This document shows positions 1 through 7,681 of a DNA stretch of 64,000 bases, piece by piece. Below the pieces are notes generated by a model. It did no database searches, was not told the DNA's origin, and saw only the letters and a list, made by a program, of their open reading frames with translations. The translations under genes were made by a program, and so were the position numbers. Position 1 is the stretch's first letter. Each line of letters starts with the position of its first letter. The DNA is from Dryocola clanedunensis (GTDB taxonomy: Bacteria; Pseudomonadota; Gammaproteobacteria; Enterobacterales; Enterobacteriaceae). The DNA is taken from the NCBI RefSeq assembly GCF_025215155.1, contig NZ_JALHAM010000122.1; one strand, written 5' to 3'.

Positions 1-71
1 TCGCACCAACGATCATATGGCCCGCCGCAGTTTCGCTATAGTGGACTCACTTAACACAGCGGAGCCTGTTT

Positions 72-905
72 ATGCCCTTTAATCTTGATGCCTATCTGGC
101 GCGTATTCAGTTTAGCGGTGGCTACGCGCCGGACTTAAAAACGTTGCAGCAGATCCATCTGCGCCACACCTGTGCCATCCCCTTTGAAAACCTCGACGTC
201 CTGCTCGAGCGAAAGATTCAGCTCGATGATGACAGCGTTTTCGCGAAGCTGGTCACCGGTGGACGAGGCGGCTATTGCTATGAGCAAAATGCTTTGCTGC
301 GGCGGGCGCTGGTGGACATTGGGTTCCAGGTTGAAGACTTAGGTGCGCGGGTAGTGATTATGCGCCCGCCGGAAATGCCGCCCAGGACCCATCGCCTGCA
401 GTTGGTGACCCTTGGTGACGAACGCTGGCTGGCGGATGTGGGGTTTGGCGGTAAAACGCTGACGTCCCCGATTAAGCTGGAACTGAGCAGCGAACAAACT
501 ACCCCGCACGGCGTCTATCGACTTTCGCTTATTGATGAAGATTATCTGCTGAGCGTAAGGGACGGGAGCGAATGGCTCCCGCTGTACCGCTTCGATCTGC
601 AAACGCAGTATTTCGCAGATTACGAAGTGGCGAATCACTATGTTGCCACCTGGCCTGCATCGCATTTTCGGCATAACTTAACGGTTTGCCTGAAAGTGGC
701 CGACGGTCAGACCATCACGCTGAGCAACAATCAGCTGAATGTGGCGGGCCAGAAACAGGAGCTGCCCGATGCCGCGGCGGTATATCAGGCGCTGCAAGCA
801 CAACTCGGTTTACGCCTCGACGATAAACAGCAGGGTATCGGGCTTGATACATTCACGGCTGCGTTTAATGTAGTGATACAACAAGACAAATCAAGAACAC
901 CATAA
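72..905 (+). CDS. nhoA: Arylamine N-acetyltransferase
   Basis: A 277-residue cytosolic enzyme that transfers acetyl from acetyl-CoA to arylamines, N-hydroxyarylamines or hydrazines. The catalytic triad is visible: Cys69 in GRGGYCYEQN, His107 in RTHRLQ and Asp122 in WLADVGFGG, all at the family's usual positions, and the length is close to the E. coli enzyme (281). The start has a GGAG-type ribosome site (gcggagcctgttt). The tautomerase pptA starts 13 bases after the stop, so the two are probably co-transcribed; both handle small aromatic or reactive metabolites. The first 71 bases of the window hold only upstream sequence. Confidence 0.93.
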   Translation: MPFNLDAYLARIQFSGGYAPDLKTLQQIHLRHTCAIPFENLDVLLERKIQLDDDSVFAKLVTGGRGGYCYEQNALLRRALVDIGFQVEDLGARVVIMRPPEMPPRTHRLQLVTLGDERWLADVGFGGKTLTSPIKLELSSEQTTPHGVYRLSLIDEDYLLSVRDGSEWLPLYRFDLQTQYFADYEVANHYVATWPASHFRHNLTVCLKVADGQTITLSNNQLNVAGQKQELPDAAAVYQALQAQLGLRLDDKQQGIGLDTFTAAFNVVIQQDKSRTP

Positions 906-918
906 TGGAGAACAACCT

Positions 919-1149
919 GTGCCGCATATTACCGTTAAGCATTTCCCGCGTGACCTGAATGAAGAACAGAAAAAAGCGCTGGCAGACGACCTCTGCGAGA
1001 TGGTGAAGAAGCACTTTGGCTCGAAGGACGGCTCATTGTCAGTGGCGCTGATCCCGGTAGAGCAGGAGCGCTGGAAAGAAGAGGTCTATGACGTGGAGAT
1101 TGGCCCGGAGCTTGAAACGTTAGCCAGAAAACCGGGTTACAGCCTGTAG
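919..1149 (+). CDS. pptA: 4-oxalocrotonate tautomerase-family protein
   Basis: A 76-residue protein starting at GTG behind a good TGGAGAA ribosome site. After the initiator comes Pro1 of the mature chain (PHITVKHFP), the catalytic base of the tautomerase superfamily, and the chain ends KPGYSL like E. coli PptA (YdcE, 77 residues). Family members ketonise enol forms of aromatic 2-oxo acids such as phenylpyruvate; the physiological substrate is unclear. It follows nhoA by 13 bases and is probably in the same transcript. Confidence 0.85.
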   Translation: MPHITVKHFPRDLNEEQKKALADDLCEMVKKHFGSKDGSLSVALIPVEQERWKEEVYDVEIGPELETLARKPGYSL

Positions 1150-1233
1150 GGGCTGGGTGAGGTGTTGGTTTCGGCGATCTCACGTTCAGCCTGAATTCGA
1201 CACCTCAATATTCTATGCGGACTAATATGGGGA

Positions 1234-1602
1234 CTAATAGGGCAGTACGACGCCGGGTACCCGTTCAAAATCTTTACTATTTCGCGTGACAAAACGCCTG
1301 CCGTTAACGCGGGTTGTGGCAAGAATAATCGCATCCGGCAGTTTCATGCCAAACTGAGTACGAACCCCCACCGCTTCTTGCGCGACCGCCTGGCTGACCG
1401 GCAAGACTTCGAACTGCGTTAAAAAATGACGGGTAGCGCCTTCATGGCCAAATTTTTTGGCCCCTACCATCACCTCCATCCAGGTGATGGCGCTGATAGC
1501 CGGTTTGTTGTTCCAGGCGGCAAGCGTGGCTTTAGCTTCAGGGATGCCGTTGAGATAATCGATAAGGATATTGGTATCAAAAACGGCGGCTTCACGGGTC
1601 AT
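1234..1602 (-). CDS. VapC-like PIN-domain toxin
   Basis: A 122-residue PIN-domain ribonuclease. The acidic active-site residues are visible: Asp in the N-terminal FDTNILIDYL, Glu in WMEVMVGAKK, Asp in KLPDAIILAT and the C-terminal TRNSKDF. I start it at the ATG at 1602 because that ATG overlaps the antitoxin stop as ATGA and has GAGGAG upstream. VapC toxins cut tRNA or rRNA and are held inactive by the partner antitoxin; this one's target cannot be read from sequence. Confidence 0.85.
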   Translation of the reverse strand: MTREAAVFDTNILIDYLNGIPEAKATLAAWNNKPAISAITWMEVMVGAKKFGHEGATRHFLTQFEVLPVSQAVAQEAVGVRTQFGMKLPDAIILATTRVNGRRFVTRNSKDFERVPGVVLPY

Positions 1603-1820
1603 GACCACTCCTCCCTGAGCAGACGTTCGTATTCAAGGCCATCGATTTTACGCTCCCCCCATAGCCCAAAGGCATGGGTGAGCACCGTCTGTGCCTGGCG
1701 CTCAAGGTACTGGTCGACGGCTTCCCGCAGAAGCTCGGCACGGGGCAGATTGCGGCGTTTTTTTAACTCATCAAGGCGACTGACGACTTCATCAGACAGA
1801 TCCAGAAGAATGCGTCCCAT
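1599..1820 (-). CDS. Ribbon-helix-helix antitoxin of the PIN toxin
   Basis: A 73-residue protein whose N-terminus (MGRILLDLSDEVVSRLDELK) is a ribbon-helix-helix DNA-binding fold, followed by a helical tail (ERKIDGLEYERLLREEWS) of the type that wraps the PIN toxin. The start at 1820 has a GGGAGAG ribosome site. The stop overlaps the toxin start by ATGA, so translation is coupled with antitoxin first. Such antitoxins repress their own operon; repeated TGATATA elements lie just upstream. Confidence 0.8.
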   Translation of the reverse strand: MGRILLDLSDEVVSRLDELKKRRNLPRAELLREAVDQYLERQAQTVLTHAFGLWGERKIDGLEYERLLREEWS

Positions 1821-1843
1821 CTTCTCTCCCAACATCATTATCA

Positions 1844-1863
1844 TATATCACCTTACTATATCA
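1844..1863 (-). promoter_or_regulatory. Candidate operator of the RHH/PIN operon
   Basis: On the minus strand TGATATA occurs twice (1863-1857 and 1850-1844), 13 bases apart and followed by a related TGATAATGATG. The repeats lie within 45 bases of the antitoxin start. Spaced short direct repeats suit a dimeric ribbon-helix-helix autorepressor. This is inference from position and repeat structure. Confidence 0.4.
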
Positions 1864-2024
1864 TTGTTGTTTGAATTAAGTACATTCCGTGTTCGCAAAC
1901 ATTAACATCAGAGGAAGCAAAGAATAAGTCTTTGTTGAAACGGCTGTTAATTTTTGCGTGGAGTATTCAAAAATGATGAAAAAGGATTGTAACGGCGGCC
2001 AACGGGCGTTGACCGCGGGGAGGA

Positions 2025-3065
2025 TCAGCTCGGGACTTTGGACATATCACTCAACAGTAACGCAATTTTTTTGCCGCCTTCACTTTGCTCCAGACTAATT
2101 TTGACGACGATGGTGAGCGGGACAGAGAGCAGCATGCCCACCGGGCCAAGTAGCCAGCCCCAGAAGATGAGCGACAGAAAAACCACCAGCGTGGAAAGGC
2201 CCAGGCCGCGTCCCATGAGGCGAGGTTCGATAATATTGCCGAACACCAGATTGATGGCCAGATAACCGGCAACAATGATTAACGCCTCGTACAAGCCGCT
2301 AAAGACCAGCACCTGCGCGACGGGTGGGATGGCGGCCAGCACGGAACCGATGTTCGGAATATAGTTGAGCGAGAAGGCCAGCAGCCCCCAGACAAAGGCA
2401 AAGCGCACCTCCAGCGTGGCGAGCATGATCCAGACCACCAGCCCCGTGACCAGGCTGATAGCCGTTTTCAGCACCAGATACTGGCTCACGCTGTCCAGCG
2501 CACGCTGAATGGCTCCCATTCCTTCCGCAGGGCGCGACATTAACTGCTGAAGCTTCAGCGGCAGCTGCGGCACCTCAAATAACATAAACACCACGGTCAG
2601 CAGCAGCAGGAAGACGGACGTCATGGCATTGGAAAGCTGGGTAATGAGACTGCTGACCAGCGTCATTGCCGCGTTCGGGTCGATATATTTAACCAGCTCA
2701 TCCACCGACACCGCGATCCCGGCGCGCTGCAGCCAGGGTTCAATCGCCAGCAGCGGAGCGATCAATGATGAACGGTACTGCGGCAGGGTTCGCGCCAGCT
2801 CATTAAGGGACGTGCCAAGGTAGGCCAGCAGCAGCGCCATCAGCATCACTATCGCCATGACGACAAACGAGATCGCCAGAACTCGGGGCACCCTTAAACG
2901 TTCCAGACGACGGATCAAAGGGTTAAGAATGACCGCGATGAACATTGCCAGGATAAAGGGGACGATCATATCAGCGGCCACTTTCACGCCGGCCATAATG
3001 ATGATCAGCATCCCTGCCATAATGACAGCTTTTAATCCGCCAGGGGTAATAATGGGTTTTGCCAT
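2025..3065 (-). CDS. tqsA: AI-2E family transporter TqsA
   Basis: A 346-residue inner-membrane protein, very close to E. coli TqsA (YdgG, 344): it opens MAKPIITPGGLKAVIMAGML and carries the conserved LNYIPNIGSVLAAIPP and GRGLGLSTLVVFLSLIFWGW segments. About eight hydrophobic segments are evident. TqsA is reported to control autoinducer-2 export and biofilm in E. coli; members of the family also act as ion antiporters, so the substrate here is not certain. It is divergent from mdtUJI, as in E. coli. Confidence 0.9.
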   Translation of the reverse strand: MAKPIITPGGLKAVIMAGMLIIIMAGVKVAADMIVPFILAMFIAVILNPLIRRLERLRVPRVLAISFVVMAIVMLMALLLAYLGTSLNELARTLPQYRSSLIAPLLAIEPWLQRAGIAVSVDELVKYIDPNAAMTLVSSLITQLSNAMTSVFLLLLTVVFMLFEVPQLPLKLQQLMSRPAEGMGAIQRALDSVSQYLVLKTAISLVTGLVVWIMLATLEVRFAFVWGLLAFSLNYIPNIGSVLAAIPPVAQVLVFSGLYEALIIVAGYLAINLVFGNIIEPRLMGRGLGLSTLVVFLSLIFWGWLLGPVGMLLSVPLTIVVKISLEQSEGGKKIALLLSDMSKVPS

Positions 3066-3336
3066 GTAACGAGATTCTCCACATCATGGTGAGGAAAAAA
3101 ATCGCCGCCGCTTCTGCCTGCGCGAATAATTTATCCTTTGTTAACGATATAATACGGGGAAGGGTGCCGCGTGACACAATTATTTTGGTGTCTGGCATAG
3201 TAAAGAAGTGAAAAGGGGTGGCAGGATATTCCTTAAATATGGTATAAATCCGGCGTGTTTAACTACCGAGGACAATTTACTATCCGCAACTGATGAGAAG
3301 CAACCCCGCGGATATGTTGTGAAAATCATGGACATT

Positions 3337-3441
3337 ATGAGTGCGAACAAGCTGTTCAGAACGTTATTAATGAACCACCGCGTCATCCTCTCTTCTGCTT
3401 TCTCCCTGGCTGGTGAACAACACTGGCGTAACGCGCTGTAG
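3337..3441 (+). CDS. mdtU: Upstream leader ORF of mdtJI (MdtU-like)
   Basis: A 34-codon ORF (begins MSANKLFRTLLMNHRV, ends HWRNAL) inside the long leader 137 bases ahead of mdtJ. E. coli has a leader ORF, MdtU, of the same size at this place, which makes mdtJI expression depend on spermidine; that is established there, and I infer the same here from position and length. The Shine-Dalgarno is weak (GGA four bases before ATG), and an in-frame ATG nine bases upstream is an alternative start. Upstream, 3066-3336 holds only the divergent tqsA/mdt promoter region, with a TATAAT hexamer at 3148-3153. Confidence 0.6.
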   Translation: MSANKLFRTLLMNHRVILSSAFSLAGEQHWRNAL

Positions 3442-3578
3442 TCCCGCTCTCCTGCATATTCCTGCACGCAAAATGCTTGCGCTGTAAGGCTTTTTGACGA
3501 TCTATTTTTAGCCTGCCTGTCGCCGTTGGCGATATTGCATGCTGCTGTACCGTTATTTTCTCTGTCAGGAGAGAAATC

Positions 3579-3953
3579 ATGATTTACTGGATTTTATTAG
3601 GACTGGCAATTGCCACGGAAATTATTGGCACCTTGTCGATGAAATGGTCGAGCGTGAACGACAGTAACCTCGGTTATATTTTCATGCTGGGTATGATCAC
3701 CCTTTCTTATATTTTACTGTCGTTTTCTATTAAGCGCATTGCGCTGGGCGTGGCGTATGCCATGTGGGAAGGGGTGGGCATTCTGTTCATTACGCTGTTC
3801 AGCGTTTTGTTGTTCGATGAAGCCATCTCTGTATTAAAAATTACCGGGTTAGCGACGCTGGTCATTGGGATTGTCTTCATTAAATCGGGGACCATTACCA
3901 AAGCGAATCGCGACGAAAAAACAGAGCGTGGAGGCGATCATGCCGTCATTTGA
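3579..3953 (+). CDS. mdtJ: Spermidine export protein MdtJ (SMR family)
   Basis: A 124-residue small-multidrug-resistance subunit with four transmembrane helices. The conserved membrane Glu is in IYWILLGLAIATEIIGTLSMKW, and the GVAYAMWEGVGI segment is the dimer signature. It matches E. coli MdtJ (121) closely. It pairs with MdtI to export spermidine across the inner membrane. A CAGGAGAGAAATC ribosome site precedes the ATG. Its 3' end overlaps mdtI by 14 bases, so the two are translationally coupled. Confidence 0.95.
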   Translation: MIYWILLGLAIATEIIGTLSMKWSSVNDSNLGYIFMLGMITLSYILLSFSIKRIALGVAYAMWEGVGILFITLFSVLLFDEAISVLKITGLATLVIGIVFIKSGTITKANRDEKTERGGDHAVI

Positions 3954-4269
3954 ATGGGTACACGCGCTCTGGCTGCTGCTGGCGATAGTGCTTGAAATCG
4001 CGGCGAATATTTTCCTTAAACATTCGGATGGCTTCCGCCGTCTGGGGTACGGCGTGCTTTCTTTACTGTCGGTTCTTGCGGCGTTCAGCGCCCTGGCCCA
4101 GGCGGTCAAAGGTATTGAGCTTTCCGTTGCCTACGCGCTATGGGGTGGGTTTGGCATTGTCGCCACCGTGGCCGCAGGCTGGATCTTATTTGGTCAACGC
4201 CTGAACCGCAAAGGCTGGCTGGGACTGGCCGTATTGTTAGTGGGCATGGTCATCATAAAATTTGCCTGA
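3940..4269 (+). CDS. mdtI: Spermidine export protein MdtI (SMR family)
   Basis: A 109-residue four-helix SMR subunit, the same length as E. coli MdtI; it keeps EWVHALWLLLAIVLEIAANI with the membrane Glu and the SVAYALWGGFGIVAT signature. It is the obligate partner of MdtJ. I chose the ATG at 3940, which has GTGGAGG upstream and aligns with the E. coli start. The gene begins inside the end of mdtJ. Confidence 0.95.
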   Translation: MPSFEWVHALWLLLAIVLEIAANIFLKHSDGFRRLGYGVLSLLSVLAAFSALAQAVKGIELSVAYALWGGFGIVATVAAGWILFGQRLNRKGWLGLAVLLVGMVIIKFA

Positions 4270-4345
4270 TGTATCATTGCAGTCTGTGAGCGTTGCTCAG
4301 CCAGAGCCGATATATGACCCGTTACGGGAGCAGTGGCGGGACTAA

Positions 4346-5152
4346 CTATTGTGTCGCCAGCTGCTCCAGCCGGTCGCGGAAGCCGGTGACGGAGATTGCC
4401 CGGTTGTCGGCGCGGTAGCGATCTTTCGCCGCGGGGGCTGAGCTTTGTACGGCGATCAGCTGCCAGCCGTTATCTATTTTCAGCATCAAAGGTGAACCGC
4501 TGTCGCCGGGCAGGGTGTCGCACTGATGTGAGAGCACCGTTTTCTGAGCCCAGCCCGTGATCAGGCAGTCGCTGTGGGTATAAAGATCGTCGAGATGATC
4601 TTCAGGGTAGCCTGACTGCGTGACCTTTCTGTCCTGCGATTTCAGCAGCTGGGTCAGGGCGTCGCGATCGCCTTCGAAGAGGGGCAATGGGGTAATCCCG
4701 GAAGGAGGGTTATGCAAAATAACCAGCCCAAAATCATGGGGGGCAGCGCCTGCCGGCACAATCCAGCCGTCACCATCCGGCTTCAGCCGACGGCCGAGGG
4801 TGCTCTCTACGCGACCCTCAATGTCATGAATTTCGTAGCGCCATTTCCCTTTATCAGAGATGAAGCGCAGGGCGACCGCCCGATCTGGTTTACCGCGTGG
4901 AGGTTGTAGCAGACAGTGCCCGGCGGTCAGCGCCAGATGGGGGGAAATCAGTGTGGCCGTGCAGAGATTGCCGCTGGCGGTTTCTAACTGGCCGATGGCG
5001 TCCCACGGACTGTCAGCCGGGTTAGCGACACGCACACGGTCATCGTTGCCAAAAAACAACGTTTTTACATCCGCCGCGCTGTTATCACCAGCGTGGGCGA
5101 GGGCCGCAACTAACAGCAACGCTCCTGGCAGCAAAATTACTTTTTTTTGCAT
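4346..5152 (-). CDS. ydgD: Periplasmic trypsin-like serine protease YdgD
   Basis: A 268-residue exported S1-family protease. An N-terminal signal (MQKKVILLPGALLLVAALAHA) is followed by the trypsin core: His in LTAGHCLL, Asp in APHDFGLVIL and Ser in LPGDSGSPLM. It matches E. coli YdgD closely. Its target is not known. It lies downstream of ydgU and asr on the same strand, the order seen in E. coli, which suggests acid-linked expression. Confidence 0.9.
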   Translation of the reverse strand: MQKKVILLPGALLLVAALAHAGDNSAADVKTLFFGNDDRVRVANPADSPWDAIGQLETASGNLCTATLISPHLALTAGHCLLQPPRGKPDRAVALRFISDKGKWRYEIHDIEGRVESTLGRRLKPDGDGWIVPAGAAPHDFGLVILHNPPSGITPLPLFEGDRDALTQLLKSQDRKVTQSGYPEDHLDDLYTHSDCLITGWAQKTVLSHQCDTLPGDSGSPLMLKIDNGWQLIAVQSSAPAAKDRYRADNRAISVTGFRDRLEQLATQ

Positions 5153-5260
5153 ATCACTCTCTGATGGGGCGATTAATTCTGATTATGTATAAACCCGCTG
5201 AATGGGGTAACTATAGACGGGTAACGCTGAAAGTGGGAGTAAAAACAGGGTGCTACGTTC

Positions 5261-5344
5261 CTAAAACCAGAAACTAAAGGTAATGACGCCGCAGATTATC
5301 AGCAGCGAGAGGATGATTTCAAAACCGTAGCGTCGCAGCATCAT
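5261..5344 (-). CDS. ydgU: Small membrane protein YdgU
   Basis: A 27-codon gene: MMLRRYGFEIILSLLIICGV, then a hydrophobic, aromatic tail ending SFWF. It is one transmembrane helix with two N-terminal arginines. A strong ribosome site, CTGGAGGGCGG, precedes tandem ATGs (5344 and 5341; either may be used). It sits between asr and ydgD on the same strand, exactly where E. coli carries the 27-residue YdgU. Function is unknown; a short positive N-terminus with one helix suggests an inner-membrane peptide. The ribosome site lies partly in a 27-bp repeat duplicated from the asr terminator. Confidence 0.8.
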   Translation of the reverse strand: MMLRRYGFEIILSLLIICGVITFSFWF

Positions 5345-5349
5345 CCGCC

Positions 5350-5500
5350 CTCCAGAAAGAAACACCCGGCAAGCCGAGTTGATGAACCTTTGTCGTAGGT
5401 CGGATTAAGCGCAGCAGCATCCGAAATCGCGAGCGTCACTAGCAGATGACGCTACGCCTGTCCCCCTAAGAAACTCCAGAAAGAAACACCCGGCAAGCCG
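5350..5500. repeat. 27-bp direct repeat flanking a REP element
   Basis: Positions 5350-5376 and 5474-5500 are identical over 27 bases (beginning ctccagaaagaaacaccc). The copy at 5474 is the left half of the asr terminator hairpin plus flank; the copy at 5350 lacks the second hairpin arm. Between them sits a REP-like segment. The copy nearest ydgU supplies part of its Shine-Dalgarno sequence. The arrangement looks like a local duplication associated with REP insertion. Confidence 0.85.
5394..5466. repeat. REP-like palindromic element
   Basis: An intergenic element with the enterobacterial REP wording gtaggtcggattaagcgcag, followed by a complementary arm around gatgacgctacgcctg. It lies between the two 27-bp repeats downstream of asr, a usual position for REP sequences, where they can stabilise upstream mRNA or bind gyrase. 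Confidence 0.65.
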
Positions 5501-5507
5501 GGTGTTT
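5484..5507 (-). terminator. Terminator of asr
   Basis: Perfect 10-bp stem AACACCCGGC/GCCGGGTGTT (5485-5494 with 5497-5506) and a two-base loop. On the minus strand it is followed by TTTCTTTC, as expected for a transcript ending after asr. Incomplete termination would let ydgU and ydgD be read from the asr promoter. Confidence 0.75.
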
Positions 5508-5546
5508 TTATGGGGGAGGTCGTTCAGCGGGATAAACCCGATAAAC

Positions 5547-5951
5547 TTAAGCTGCTGGCTGTGCGGCTGGTTTGGCTGCAGCTGGTTTAGCCGTGGTCGC
5601 GGCTGCTTTTTTATGGTGCTTTTTAGCCGCCTGGGCTTTCTGAGCTGGTTTTGCCGCGTCTGTAGTTACGGCTGCCTTTTTGTGGTGCTTTTTAGCGGCC
5701 TGAGCTTTTTGCTCTGGTTTAGCGGCAGTAGCTTCAGTTTTCTTCACTGCTTTTTTGTGTTTTTTAGCGGCCTGAGCTTTCTGCTCGGTAGCTGCTTTTT
5801 TGTGTTTTTTATGGTGGGTAGATTTAGCCGGTGCTTTAGCGTGTGTGGTCGCCGTCGCAGCAGGTGCCGGAGCAGCAGCAGTTTCAGCAGCGAAAGCAGC
5901 GGAAGACAAACCCATCAGTGCAGCAACGGTCAGCGCTAATACTTTATTCAT
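5547..5951 (-). CDS. asr: Acid shock protein Asr
   Basis: A 134-residue secreted protein: signal peptide MNKVLALTVAALMGLSSAAFA, then a low-complexity Ala/Lys/His-rich chain with repeated units of the form KAQAAKKHHKKA. The many Lys and His residues fit a basic periplasmic protein that buffers or coats other proteins at low pH, as known for E. coli Asr. The repeat units vary in number between species. Upstream are an RstA-like box and a TATAGT -10 element, agreeing with the known RstA control of E. coli asr. Confidence 0.93.
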   Translation of the reverse strand: MNKVLALTVAALMGLSSAAFAAETAAAPAPAATATTHAKAPAKSTHHKKHKKAATEQKAQAAKKHKKAVKKTEATAAKPEQKAQAAKKHHKKAAVTTDAAKPAQKAQAAKKHHKKAAATTAKPAAAKPAAQPAA

Positions 5952-6054
5952 CTCGACATCCTCGAATTTGGTTTTTATGTAACCCCACGATGGGGCCGTT
6001 GAGATGACTATAGGCTTACGGCTCAGCGCCTTCAGTGAGTGATTGGTATCGGCG

Positions 6055-6068
6055 TGTAACGCAATGTA
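6055..6068 (-). promoter_or_regulatory. RstA box in the asr promoter
   Basis: The minus strand reads TACATTGCGTTACA, which fits the RstA consensus TACATNTNGTTACA except for one base. A -10-like TATAGT lies downstream at 6012-6007. The acid-responsive RstB/RstA system activates asr in E. coli; conservation of the box at the same gene supports the same control here. Confidence 0.7.
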
Positions 6069-6094
6069 CGAAGGGGGGGTGAGGCGTGTTAAAA

Positions 6095-6118
6095 CGCCGG
6101 GAACCGTGGCTCCCGGCG
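6095..6118 (-). terminator. Terminator of the M32 carboxypeptidase gene
   Basis: An 8-bp GC-rich stem CGCCGGGA/TCCCGGCG with an 8-base loop just past the stop of the peptidase gene. On the minus strand it is followed by TTTT. This separates it from the asr promoter region. Confidence 0.7.
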
Positions 6119-6125
6119 ACGGGCC

Positions 6126-7610
6126 TTAAAGATAGCGCGATTCTAAATGTTTGCGGAAATACAGCGGGTTAAGATCTTCTCCAGTCGCATTGGTCATCAG
6201 CTGCGAAGTGGTGAAACGGCTGCCGTGCTGCCAGATATTCTGACGCAGCCAGTCGAACAGCGCGGTGAAACTTCCTTCGGCGATATCACTTTCAAGCTGC
6301 GGCAGGGCGCGGCTGGCGGCATTGAACAGCTGGGCGGCGTACATTGCCCCTAAGGTGTATGACGGGAAGTAGCCAAAGGCACCGTCCGTCCAGTGAATGT
6401 CCTGCATGCAGCCGTTGCGGTAGTTGTCTTTGGTGGACAGGCCCAGCCAGTGCTGCATTTTCTCATCCCACAGCGCGGGGATATCGTCCACTTCGATGTC
6501 GCCATCAATCAATGCACGTTCAATTTCGTAGCGCAAAATGACGTGCGCCGGATAGCTCACTTCATCGGCATCCACGCGGATAAATCCTCGCTCTACGCGC
6601 TGGTTCACGGCGATGAAATTTTGCGTCTCGAAAGCTGGCTGGTTACCGAAGCGAGCAATAATCTTCGGCAGCAGCAGGTTGAGGAACGCTTTGCTGCGCC
6701 CCAGCTGCATTTCGAAGAACAGGCTTTGGGACTCATGAATGGCGGTTGAACGAGCAAGCGCCACCGGCTGGCCCAGCCACTCGCGCGGGAGGTTTTGTTC
6801 GTAGCTGGCGTGGCCCGTTTCGTGGATCACGCCAAACAGCGAGGTAATCAGATCGCTTTCGTCATAGCGGGTGGTGATGCGGACGTCTTCCGGCACGCCG
6901 CCGCAGAACGGATGTGCGCTGACGTCCAGGCGGCCGCCATTAAAGTCAAAGCCCAGCATCCGCATGGTGTCCAGGCCCAGCTCTCGCTGAGTCCCGGTAG
7001 CAAACGGGCCGACAGGATCGACCGCTGGCCGACTGGACTGCTTATCAACAACCTTTTGCAGGAGGTCTGGTAACCAGCTCCGCAGGTCGCCAAACACCAC
7101 GTCCAGCTTTTCGCTCGTCATACCCGGCTCGTAAAGATCGAGCAGGGCATCATATGGGGATTTCCCTTTAGCATCGGCCCGCAGCCTGGCTTCTTCGCGG
7201 CTGACGCGAACAACCTCTTTCAGATTGGTCGCGAAACCCTGCCAGTCATTTGCCGGACGCTGCGTGCGCCAGCCGTGCTCGCAGCGGGAGCCAACCAGCG
7301 ACTTCTCTTCAACCAGCGAGTCAGGTAACACTACGGCTTCCTGATACTGGCGAGTCATTTCACGCAGGTTCGCGCGTTCGACGTCATTAAGATCTTCCTG
7401 AGCCGCGGCCTGCAGGAAAGTGACCGTTTTCTTATCGGTCAGAATCTGGTGTTGCAGGACACTCAGCTCGGCCAGCGCCTCAGCGCGAGCGGTGCTGCCG
7501 TTTGGTGGCATATAAGTAGACATATCCCAGCCAGCGATAGCGGAGAGATGACCGAAGCGGGACAGGCGGCGGAAGGTGCGGGTGAGATGGTTATAGTTTT
7601 GCTTTTCCAT
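6126..7610 (-). CDS. M32-family metallocarboxypeptidase (Taq type)
   Basis: A 494-residue cytosolic zinc carboxypeptidase of the thermostable carboxypeptidase 1 family. The zinc motif HETGHASYEQ (HExxH) is present near the middle of the chain, followed by the family block WLGQPVALARSTAIHESQSL. Length is typical (about 500). It would trim C-terminal residues from peptides. The start at 7610 has only a modest GAGG upstream. It lies 71 bases past ynfM on the same strand, so part of its expression may come from readthrough. E. coli K-12 has no M32 gene here. Confidence 0.88.
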   Translation of the reverse strand: MEKQNYNHLTRTFRRLSRFGHLSAIAGWDMSTYMPPNGSTARAEALAELSVLQHQILTDKKTVTFLQAAAQEDLNDVERANLREMTRQYQEAVVLPDSLVEEKSLVGSRCEHGWRTQRPANDWQGFATNLKEVVRVSREEARLRADAKGKSPYDALLDLYEPGMTSEKLDVVFGDLRSWLPDLLQKVVDKQSSRPAVDPVGPFATGTQRELGLDTMRMLGFDFNGGRLDVSAHPFCGGVPEDVRITTRYDESDLITSLFGVIHETGHASYEQNLPREWLGQPVALARSTAIHESQSLFFEMQLGRSKAFLNLLLPKIIARFGNQPAFETQNFIAVNQRVERGFIRVDADEVSYPAHVILRYEIERALIDGDIEVDDIPALWDEKMQHWLGLSTKDNYRNGCMQDIHWTDGAFGYFPSYTLGAMYAAQLFNAASRALPQLESDIAEGSFTALFDWLRQNIWQHGSRFTTSQLMTNATGEDLNPLYFRKHLESRYL

Positions 7611-7681
7611 AGGGCCTCGCGAGTATTATTGACGCAGCGAAAATAACAAAAAGCGTAAATAAACACGAGGCCCGACGGTGG

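Noticed and set aside
5502..5939. 145-codon plus-strand frame opposite asr
   Set aside because: Cys/Phe/Gly/Ser-rich product, the mirror of Asr's Ala/Lys repeats; not a gene.
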